A stretch of DNA of 64,000 nt. Origin: Candidula unifasciata. Its lineage: Eukaryota > Mollusca > Gastropoda > Stylommatophora > Geomitridae. How positions within the stretch are numbered: the stretch's first letter is position 1; every line of letters begins with the position of its first letter. Shown here one piece after another: positions 24,401 through 36,400 of this stretch. The notes beneath the pieces were generated by a model that saw nothing but the letters and a program-made list of their open reading frames with translations, was not told the DNA's origin and ran no database searches. Both the position numbers and the translations under genes were made by a program. The DNA is taken from assembly GCA_905116865.2 (NCBI GenBank), contig CAJHNH020008572.1:1-64000 (forward strand), read 5' to 3'.

Positions 24401-27400
24401 TGTAAACTATTAATATTTATCCAATAAACGTAAACTATTAATATTTATCCAATAAACGTAAACTATTAATACTTATCCAATAAACGTAAACCATTATTAC
24501 TTATCCAATAAACGTAAACTATTATTACTTATCCAATAAACGTAAACTATTATTACTTATACAATAAACGTAAACTATTATTACTTATCCAATAAACGTA
24601 AACTATAATAAAAGACACTTTTTCCACGCCTTCAGGCGTACTTGGTAAATAGGGCTAGACCTATAGTTTATAGTTTATAGACCAAACGGCACTTGTAGGG
24701 TGATGTGCTCAGCATCAGGCTGACTGTCTTTACTTCCCAGGGCTGTACCTGGTACCCACTAAAGGCTGGGTCGACCTGAGAGCCAAGGTCATTTTTGAAA
24801 AAAGTCTGACCCAAACCCATGACCTTCCGATCCGCAGACGAGCGTCTAGCTGCTAGACCACGGCTGCTCTGGTAAACCATTATTACTTATCCAATAAATG
24901 TAAACCATTATTACTTATCCAATAAACGTAAACCATTATTACTTATCCAATAAATGTAAACCATTATTACTTATCCAATAAATGTAAACCATTATTACTT
25001 ATCCAATAAATGTAAACCATTATTACTTATCCAATAAATGTAAACCATTATTACTTATCCAATAAATGTAAACCATTATTACTTATCCAATAAATGTAAA
25101 CCATTAATACTTATCCAATAAATGTAAACCGTTAATACTTATCCAATAAATGTAAACTATTAATACTTATCCAATAAATGTAAAATAGTAATACTTATTC
25201 AATAAATGTAAACCATCAATCTTCTTCCTCCTAAAGTGCATGCCGTGTGGCGGTGGTAGTCATGTCTTTCCACAACCCTCTGTCTCGGGTGTTTTCAATC
25301 AACTCTGACAAATATGATCCTCCATGCCATGTTGCGGTGGTAGTCATGTCTATCCACAACCGTCTGTCTCGAGTGTTTTCAATCAACTCTAACAAAGATG
25401 ATCCTCCATGCCGTGTGGCGGTGGTAGTCATGTCTTTCCACAACCGTCTGTCTCGAGTGTTTTCAATCAACTCTGACAAAGATGATCCTCCATGCCATGA
25501 CAAACTGTCCAGCATCTTTTCTCTAAATCTCCTTCTGCCTCTCCTCCCCTCCAAGTTGAAAAGAAGTGGTGACAGATCATCACCTTTCTTTAAAGCAGAA
25601 ATTATTTGAAAAGGGTCTGACTTTCTGCCTTTTACATCGGATAATGTGTTTCGTTAGGGTATCAAAGTCTTTCTGAGTTTTGTAGTGTTTGACAGTGATA
25701 GTATTTTGAATAACGTATCACATAAGTCATGTTACAGTATTCTGGTAGTCAGGGTTGGTTTTGGACTGGCTGCTGTGATAATGCCTATCCTCTGCACACT
25801 GCGTCTCACTTTGTGGTCACTGCGCGATCCTGGTGGAGTCCAGTAGCATCCGAAAAAAAAGTGAATTTGGAGCATTTTGGGTTTGGACCTAAGTATTATC
25901 AATGGGGACAGGAAGGCGTGCATGGTAAGTTGTAAAGCCAATGCGGCCTGTGATTCGTAAGGCTACCCACTTCTACTGAAGTCAACTGTGTTTTGTTAGT
26001 CTGTGCTTTGCATTAAACATTTTTATTTGTGCTCCATGGGAGTTTGGATAGTCTGTCTGTCACAGGCTTGTACAGCGAGCCACGTACTGTCATGGTAGAT
26101 CAGAGGTCTGTGTCATAAACTATTAATACTTATCTAATAAATAAAAACAATAAATACCTAATTCCTCAAAAGTGATTTCCCCCCAAAAATTACCGCATCT
26201 AAAAAGCAGTCACACAAAAAAGCCTTGTTCTCTTGATTATAATAAAATGTAACTACTCAAAACCAGAACCAAAAAAAGTTTAACTGACCCCATTTTCTAG
26301 GAGTGTCCACACATAGTCAATAGCAATAATGGTCCCAGTTCGCCCACAACCAGCACTGAAAGAAGAAAAATAAGAGATAACAATGTCAAATTAGATGCTT
26401 AATTTCTTAACTGTTATCATATGTGAGGCAAGAAAAGAATACTAGACAATAAGAGAGGTGGGAGAAGCAGGTTTTGGCATGTGGATAATGTGAAAATTTT
26501 TTTTATAAAGTTATGCTGGATGTTTAGACTGTCAAGGGGGTGTTAGCTAACTGTTTCTTACTGCATGCAGTTTTATTTTAGAGTAAACAACAGTTTAGGT
26601 CTGGAGTAGTTTAAATAATAGGAGGAGCTAAATTAACAGTTGAGACAGAATGAGCAATAGTTACACTGCAGCCACCCAGCCACGTCGTAAGTGGGTCTAA
26701 AGATAAGGGCGGGTTAAGGAGTTTGCTAACACATACTAAACAGAGCTTCAACTGCAATTGCTAACCAACTTTCATTAAGTCTAAACAAGACTTTGCATGA
26801 GAAGGTTGAGGGCTCATGCTCCACTAGGGAACTAAGGTTGCAACAACAAAAAAGAAAAAAAAAATCAAACAGTTAATGATGCCATCGGAAGTGGGACTCT
26901 TCACTTGTTGCTGAATATGGGGACGGGGCGCTTATGGGAGTGTCCAAAGTGCAGTGATGTCTATTCCTAATTCAACATTTAATACTGTGACTGTCAAACT
27001 TTCCTTAGAAAATGAATACAATGTCTTCCTCTTCTCTTCCTCCGTCTTAGCCCTCACCAGCAGTAAATTCCAATAAAAAGACCTGGTTGTTATCCACTTC
27101 TGAACTTGAATGCCGTTCAGACCTAGCTTACTTCCGGGCATAGTTTCCAGTGAAACAGTGACCCTATCAACGTTGACCAGGCCCCTTGTAAGGAACATAT
27201 TTCTAGGATGACTGCTGACAGGTGTAGATAGATTATAACTGGTATGAGCCCTGGTCCACCACCATGTATGATTCAGAACCTCTGACTCACATTTCCCCCT
27301 TTCAATCCCATATCGCAAATCAACCCATGTGCCTTCTCCACAGCTGAAGACTGACTGCAATGCATCTCCACAATTCTGAGCAGGCTGATAGACTAGCAAC

Positions 27401-30400
27401 TGCCCCCCCCCCCCCTGGTTTGCTACTTTATGACAAAGTAGATGGGCTGAAGACTCTAGGATCAAGTGGACAGTGCAACAGAACAGGCAGGGTATCCCTA
27501 CCTCAAAAGACTGGAAGTAAATAGATGGGTAAAGATAGTTTTCAACACAGACAAGATAAGATAGACAGGTGTTTAATCAGGTTGCAAGGCACATTTAGTA
27601 AGTATGGGAACTCTTGCTGGCTACTGAGAAAGGACACACAGTAGATGGGGGAATACCCAAATGCAGTGATGTCAATCCTTGATTCATTCATTTAAAAACT
27701 CTTGTCTGCTCGTTTGATATTTTCTACAGGTCAAGTAGGAGTGTTGGGAAAAGAACAGGTCAGATAGTCTGGCTGGTTCTGCCCCAGTGGGTGATGAATT
27801 TATGCATGATAAGCTATATGTAGTCAAGGCCCTTTGACATCAAGTGGACAATGTGAAGGCATGAACAGATCAATGTGTACGGAAAAAAACTGCAGCTAGG
27901 AGTAACAATGAGATTTTTTCGACACAATGTGGACTCGAAAGAGCTGTACAGCTAGGAGTGACAATGAGATATTTTCGACACAATGTGGACTGGAAAGAGC
28001 TGTACAGCTAGGAGTGACAATGAGATTTTTTTCGACATAATGTGGACTCGAAAGAGCTGTACAGCTAGGAGTGACAATGGGATATTTTCGACACAATGTG
28101 GAGACGAAAGAACTGTACAGCTAGGAGTGACAAAGAAATTTTTTTTTGCCACACTACACTCAGGGGGAAAGGCAAGAGGGACATACAATCAAACAGTTGC
28201 TGGCACCATCAGAACTGGAACTCTTCGCTGGCTGCTAAAGATGAGGACAGAGCACATATGGTAATGACCTGAACGCTGTGAGGTCTGTTCTTGGCTCAAT
28301 ATTTAACAACACTTACGACTCTTGTCTATAGCCCTGGTTCACATCACAAACAATGTCCATAACAATATCTAGAGAAAAGACAGTATGTATAATTACCTGC
28401 AGTGAACTAAAACAGGAGCCTTGACATTCTGTTTACTGCTTCTCATTATGCCGATTATATTGCGGATATCATCCGGGTTTTTTGGGATACCGTGGTCGGG
28501 CCATCCACAGTAGTGTAACTGTGTCACATTATGCACCGTGTTTCCATCTGTTACACGAAAGGTTCGCTGTATACATTCAGCGAAAATTTCTTGTTCGGAC
28601 ACCTGTTATGGTAGAATGCAGTCATGTATACAAATTGTCCTATGGTAGATATTCTAAATAGATCATCGTCGTCGTCATCATGTGCCGTGCTGGTAAGCAT
28701 AACTTGTCATGTTTTGCCATCTCACATAATCCCCACAATCAAAGATCAGGTCAATATTTTTGTCTCACCCCATTCATCTGACCAAACCATCCAGGTATTT
28801 ATCTATTTGCCTTCCTCTTGTTTAGCAGCGTCCGTGGCTTAGGTGTTGCGAGTCTGGCTCGTAACTCCAACGTATCACAATCAAAACCCACTACTGGCTG
28901 CATGGATTTTTATCGTGGTATGGGGCGTCGCAGGCCGACCCAGCCTTAAATGGGTACCAGGATGTGTGTCCTGGGGAAGTAAAGATGACTGGTCTGTAAA
29001 AAAATGGGTGCTCTACCTATTTGCCTAAAGGCTTGAAAAGGGATCTTTACTTTTACTTCCTCTTGTTCTCATCCCATCAATCTTGTCAGTTGTTTTCCAA
29101 GTTCCCAAGTCCTTTCCTTCTCATTCTTCTTCATCTTCTGCCTTTTTATCCCCCAATGGAGCATAGGCCCTTAACCAACTCAAGCCAAGTCGTTCTATCC
29201 TTCGCCATTACATGGAGCTCTCCCCATGTCCTCCCAATCTTTCTAACCTCATTCTCCAGCTCTCTTCTCCATGTGTTTTTTGGCCTTCCTTTATTCCTAT
29301 GCCCCTGTGGGTTCCAATGCAAAGACATTCTAGTTATGCTGTTCTCCTGTTTTCTCAGTGTGTGCCCTATCCAACGCCAGTGTCTTTTCATCACCTCTTG
29401 ATCCACTGGAGCCTGTTTAGCTCTCTCCCAAAGTTCTACATTAGTTATTCTATCATACCATTTTATTCCCTCTATTCTGCGCAGGCACCAGTTAATGAAT
29501 GTCTGTAATTTATTAGTAATTGCCTTCGTTGTTCTCCATGTTTCCGCCCCAATAAAAAATTTTTAGTTTAGTATTTCTTTTAATTTCTTTTGACCTCCAC
29601 AAATTCCCTAGTGCTATGAAAGCCCCTCTTGCCTTTTGTGTTCTTATTTTCATATCTCTATCAGTTCCTCCATCTTTATCTACATTACTGCCCAAATTAC
29701 ATGTCTAAAAACACTGCCTGTCTACTTCTATTAGTTCTAATAGGTTTATGACTTTCTTCAGTCCCCATGAGGACTGATTCATGTGTTTCTAAATGTTTCT
29801 AAAGGAATATGTCTTGTATTAACTCTCTGAGGCCCAAACTACGGTGTGAGCGTTGTTTGAGAGAGTTCCGTTTTGCCCAAACAATAGTGTCATCATCAAT
29901 TGTGTGTCCCTTACATTTTGCTTCGCACGCGGCTTCGTACTAGTTTCTAATGTTTGGAGGTACGATTAAACTATTCAGGGAAAGTCACTCTGCCGAAATC
30001 CTTTTAGTTTCATTTCCTGGACTAAACCACACATGGATAATTTGAGAGAAAACACAGCAAATGTTTTTTTTTCATTTTCTAAGTTTGTTTTTGAGTGCCA
30101 TGAATACCAATGTTCCAATTACTAGTACAGGTCGCAGAATGCGTCTTTCTACGGCCGAAGCTCTGAAAATGTTTCAGTCAGATGGTCTTAATTGTGATAT
30201 TAATAATACAAATTTAGATTTTTCAGAAAGTGATTCGGAGGGTGAATTTTCACCAGTGAAGCTGAGCGATCAGCTGTTCTGAATCTAGCGATTCTGATAA
30301 GTTTATTACACAAACAATGTCCCATACTACAGTATTTATGGTGTAAGAAAAGAAAAATGCTCTAAACAAAGAGACAGTACTATACTATGGCTAAGCTACA

Positions 30401-33400
30401 CTAAAATCATCGCAGCTACTGTCTGTTAACAACTGTACAAAGTAAATAGTGAATAGTGTGTGTATATAATGGCTTATTTTTCTGCCATTTTTTCTCTGAA
30501 ATTTTGCTCAGCACTCTGTAAGAACTAAGAGCTCCTGAGTGCTAAACTTACCCAGAAAGGTATTATAACTTTGGAATATCTTAGGAAATTAAACAAACTT
30601 TGAAGTTTTGTTCTCAAATTTGGATATTTACTACTCTTGTGGCTGCAAAACCATGGTAAGTGAAGAATTTTTTTGTTAAATGTTGTCCTTGTGAAATTAA
30701 CACCTGCTGAATTCTTCTTTCCCACTAACTATAACAAAATTAAACAAACACTTATATCATCAGATTTAAAATGTACATTCATTTCTCTTGTAAAAAATAT
30801 ACACTTTTATAGGGATTAGAAGTATATTACAATCTCTATAGCCTTTCTTGTGCACCCACCCCTCTGCCATTTTTCTAAAAGGAAATTAATTTGGGCCAAG
30901 TCTGTCAAAATTCATGGGCCTGAAAGAGTTAAGCTTTCAGGCATTCTAGATCACTACATTATGTTGTGTGGTTACTGAATCTATTTCTCATGCTATCTCT
31001 CTCAAACTCTACCATAATTTCTCTTTTTCTCTTGATTTTTTCTTTCACTGCCTTTCATCCGGTTTTTTTTTTATATCAGCATTTCTTTCTGTCATTACTT
31101 ACCTTTTAAAAATAAAGCTGAATCTTTTGTATGTGTGTGTGTGTCTGTGTGTTTAGCTGCGTGTGTCTCTGTGTTTTGTAACTGTGTGTGTGTGTGTCTG
31201 TGTGAGTATGTCTGTGTGTGCATCACCAATACCTATTCTCTTCCACACACCACCAGTACACTATACTGTCCAACACACCACTCTTTAACACACACTGCTA
31301 ACCTTTGATTCTATTCCATACAATACCAACACATTTCTCTCTAACATTTCACCAACAAACCATTCTCTCCAACAAATCAACATACTATTCTTTACCATAC
31401 ATCACCAACACACCCTTCTCTCCCACATTTCATCAACACACCCTTCTCTCCCACACAATCTAGTCAGACTTACAGTTAGCACTGTGATGTTTCCAAATTC
31501 TATGGAGCTGCCCACATCCGCCCAGTACTGGCTGCACTTGATCTGTGTATGAAAGAAGAGACAACATATAACTGCTTATGTATATGACCACCACAATCTG
31601 CTGAGCTCAGCTGAGCTAACCAATGGACATCATCACAATTGGGACATTCCCACAGGTGATCTGTTCCCATCTTCACTAGTTAGTACAGATTCCAAATCCA
31701 GTAGTACCAGCAGCAGCCTGACTGTTGAAAACTGAATGTTGAATTAAGAATCAACTTTTAGAGAACTCGGGACACTCCCATAAGGGCTCCGTCCCCCATC
31801 TTCACCAGCAAGCGAAAAGTTCCAATTCCGAAGGCTGAAGTAACAGTCTGATTGTATATCCGTTCTCATCCTTCCCCTGAGTGTTGAGCGTCGGTCAGAT
31901 CCCCTAGTAACTCCCCCGCAGCGCCATTCTCCTCTTCTCCTAGACCGTAATGATCTATCGGCACCTCCGTGCTGTTCATTCGTTTCCAAAGGTTGACTGT
32001 ATGTCCACCTTGCCTTTCCTCTGAGCGTTGAGTGGCAGCCAGATCTCCTCGTCACTCCATGCTGAACCATTCTCTTCAGATGATGATGAATTCTTCTCCT
32101 TAGCATTCACCGGCTGTAAACTTCAGAGAAAACTTTTAGTTGTTTAACCACTCTTCGACTTGATCCAGAACTTGAGTTTTGCATGCACATCCATTTTACA
32201 GATCTGGCTTAATTGTATGCAAACTGTTGGGTTGATATGCATGCAAACCTAAAGTTCTGAAACAAGACTTAAGTCCAGAAGAGAACAAACAGCCAGAACT
32301 TTCCAACCAGAGTTTACAGCCTGGACTTACATTTTTTCTTTTGAATGGGACATTATGACTGTGACCCAGATATTCAGAAGAGGGGAAAAAATACCCTTTT
32401 CATGTCTTTGGGATATCAGGCGTAAAGTGCGAGACCTATACTTTTATAGACCAATTAGCACTCAGTGCGTGATGTGGTCATCATCACGCCAGCTGCCTTT
32501 ACTTCCTAGGTCTTTACCTGGTACCCATTTTTGGGTGGAGTGAGCTGGGAGCCAAGGTCAGTTTTGAAATAAAAGTCTGGCTTCGTTAGGATTTCTTCTT
32601 CTTCTTCTTCGCATTCACCAGCTGTAAACTCTAGTGGAAGGTTTTGGTTGTTTGTCCACCTCTGAACTTTAGTCTAACACAAGAAACTGAGTTTTGCATG
32701 CACATCTGTTTTAAAGATCTGTATGCTTATCTGTATGCAGACTGTCAGTTTCTTGTCTCTGAGGCAGGTGCACTCCGACTTCGAAAGGAAGCTCCAAATT
32801 AGTCAACTCTTACAACATGCTTGTTGGGGAGGCAGTGAGTTTATTCTTGTTTGAACCCTCAACTTTTGGATCTGAAGGTGAACATCTAGACGTTACACCA
32901 CAGTGGCTCTCAGATATCAAGTGGGGGAGGGTGATTACCCCTTTCAGGTCTTTGGCGCCTCAAGCAAATATTGTTAGACCTAAATTGTATAGATCAACTG
33001 CCTCTCAACTGCCTTTATTTCCCAAGACATTACCAGGTACCCATTTTAGACTGGATTATCCTGGGAGCAAAGGTCTCTCTTTTTAATCACCCACCTTGGT
33101 GCAGATTTGAACCCTAGATCTTCAGCTGTGTCTCAGATAATATTTTATATTAACATATCAAACTCACCTTTTTCATCTCCACCAGTTTACAAGCCATGAA
33201 GACAATCTCAACATCATACTCCCATATCATTCTCCAGAAGTCGTTCACTGTCCCTGACAATGGCCCCTGAGAAGCGATGTAATCTACAGTACCGTTGACT
33301 CCCTGGGGAAATAATGGCAGAATATAAACAAATGCAACAATTTATTACTGTCATATCACGATCTATGATGATTATGTCCTTTCTATATTCAGTAATCTGC

Positions 33401-36400
33401 TACTGTTATCTGAAGGATCGGGGCTCTTAATATCATTATCAAAATTAATGCCCAGTGATCTGCTGCCAAATCGCCTGCAGGTGGAATCAAATCAGGTACC
33501 TTAGAAAATGGATTCACTTTTAAATGTGAAAAAAATTAAAACACTCATTCATTTGTGCTAGTCACATGTTTTTATAACCAATCATCACACGATAGATGAC
33601 TTAAACATTACCTTTACTTCCCATGACATTTCCTTCTTTAGGTTAGGTCATCTAGGAGCCCCAGAACAAATATGACAAATATATGTCTTGTTGCCAGTTT
33701 TGACTCTCATGGAATTACAACTCAAGGAAATTATAATATCCAGTTATTAAAAACCTTAACAAAGTATGGAGCTCCAAGATACACAGCTTTCAGATAAAAC
33801 TATGAATCTTCAGTTCTAATATTATTTTAATTCTAACAAATGCTAGCAAAAGTGGGAAAACCACCAAACATATAGAATGGAAAGTTAAGTGCATTAAAAA
33901 ATAAAATAAAGGAGAAAAGTCATGAATGGGATGAATTTAAAAAGAGTGAGGAGATCAGAGAAATGTCTAGAGAGATACGTGTATTGACTGCAGACAGGAA
34001 GAGTGGGCACAATCTGAGATGAAATGAGCAAAGAATTACAAAACAGGCACTGAAATGGAAAACAATCTGAGAAAGGGAGGACGTTCAAGGGAAACATTAG
34101 GAAAAAAGTTACTACGAAAGGCTAAAAATGCTGAGCTGAATTCTATTTTAGAAATCGAGAGTTATATGCAACAGAGTGGGGTAAAGGAATCAAATACAAG
34201 CTCGATGGGACGTCTAATGGCACACAAAGGATGATGAATCTGGGAGAACCAGAACAATTATGAAAAATCTGTCTTGATATGATTTCAAACTCAAGATCAT
34301 GAGGGTCGATACCCTTGTATGTTGACCTAATTCTGAAGTGTCACCTGTTGAGCTACAGGCAATAAACTGTGCAGTCTATTATTTCTGACTTCATTATTCA
34401 AAGAAACAAACCTCTAAATCAGCGGTTCTCAACCTGTGGGTCCCAACCCCTTAGGGGGTCAAACGACCATTTCACAGGGGTCACCTAAGACCACCGGAAA
34501 ACACATATTCACTGATGTTATGAAGTAGCAATGAAAATAATTTTATGGTTGGGGGTCGTCACAACATAAGGAACTGTATTAAAGGGCTGCAGCATTAGGA
34601 AGGTTGAGAACCGCTGCTCTAAAACGTGTAAACTAAGACATACCTTAATTTTGCTTGCATTGATGTAATCTGAGCATTCATCCCCTTCACTATGCCCAAG
34701 AACAATTCTATATTCATCATCTGAAAAGAGAAATGACAACTTGATTCTTTAGTATTGTGTTGATGAAGTGTACCCCTGCCAGCATGTATAAACGTACACA
34801 TTTATACAATATAAATACAGCATACATACACACACTGGCATGCATGCATGCACCTACGCGCATACACACACATGTGTAAATAAATAGTCAGCTAAGACAC
34901 ACACACACACTATTTCAGCAAAAGAAAAACATGCATAAAAATTATTAGTCTCAATTTGCACAGAGAACAAGATGTGAATCAGATTACCTTTGACTTCTAC
35001 AATTATAAAGGTGATCAAAGTGGTTACCGTTAGCATTCAGTTCAGTTGAGTTAAGAAGTGACATCAAGCAGTCGGGACATTCCCATAAGCACTCTGTCCT
35101 TATCTTCAGCATTAAGTAGGCAGCGGCACTATTCGAAACAGGCAAATTTTTTGCTTCTGCCAGACGGTGGCCGATGCATTTTTGCTCCATTTGTAGACTG
35201 GATATATTTTCGTCGCCCAGCTTTTGAGTTGAATGCATGGCGTGACACTGTGAGCTGCAGATTGCATTTGGAATGTTTTTTCGACTGTGACCAACGTGTT
35301 GGTGTGAATTGTAGATTCAGAAAATGGCGCGATGCCTGTCGTGCAGTGTTGTGGTGCCCGTATGTGATTAAAATTGATCGCGTGGGCAACTGCTGATCTG
35401 TTGGCGACTTCTGCTACCATCAATGATGAACTACAATTCTAATACTGTGATAAACATTCTGTGTGTTTTTCGTTGGCACAGGAGCGGAGCAAAGATGGGG
35501 TGACCCGTTTGCTATGAAGCTGTAACTAAACTACCAGACTTCAGCATTAAGTGAAGAGTTCCAATGCTGATGGTACCAACAGCAGTTTGACTGTGTGCCC
35601 GTTGTACCAATCCTCTAAATTTAGTGTCGGCCAGATCGCTTCATCACTCAACGTTGCACTATGATGATCTATTTGAACATCCACATTGTTTACTTGTACT
35701 CAAATGGTCATGATCATGTCTAGCTTGTTATGTATCAAATCACCACCCATGGGTGCAGCACTAGACAATCTGTCTGCCTGTTCATTTCCCAACACATCTG
35801 CATACCATGGGAAAAAAGATCCAAAAGATGCTAAAAATGCAGGGAGTTTGCCTGTCTTCTAGCTTTCTCACCATGCTTTCTGTTACAGTCCAAACACTTA
35901 TTACAATGATCGACTGCTTCAGTAACATTCGTCAAAGTTCCAGTAGCATTGCAGAGCTGGCTCTTTTAATTGATTGTTTGAAGGAGCATCGGTGTAGCTG
36001 GTTTTCTTTTCTATCACAAATTCAGATTAACCACACATTAAAATTGAGTTGAGTCCAGAATTGACATCACAGCGCTCGAGACATTCCCATGTGTGCTTCG
36101 TCCTCATCTTCAGCAGCCAGCGCAGAGTTCCAATACTGATAGTATCGGTCACAATCTGGTTATATGTCCGTCTTGTCTTTACACTGAGTGTAGTGAGCCG
36201 GCCAGACAATCTGGTTACACCCAGGTGCCTCATTCTCTCCAGGCCATAATAATCTTGTTTCTCTACTGATTCCGTTGCTTGTTCCCAAAGGGCCTTGATC
36301 ACATATGCCTTGTCATGTATCAATTCACCACCCATTGGTGCAGATCCAGCCAATCTGTCTTCTGTTTATTACCCACTACGCCGGCATGGCCTGGAGATAA

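Noticed and set aside
24616..24872. genuine tRNA gene at the SINE A head
   Set aside because: A- and B-box-like sequences are present, but the cloverleaf is not complete and the same head recurs in ~18 SINE copies.
26932..27465. 177-codon minus frame
   Set aside because: Overlaps an I-like LINE tail and a SINE B fragment in other orientations, includes a poly-Gly run from a C tract, and resembles no family.
34420..34616. vertebrate contamination as the source of the SPIN-like element
   Set aside because: It is bordered by a target duplication inside an intron of the same gene whose exons lie 30 bp away, and a second copy lies 21 kb on.
35112..35423. 103-codon minus frame in the 421-bp insert
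   Set aside because: Crosses the insert boundary and shows no family resemblance; kept only as part of an unidentified insert.
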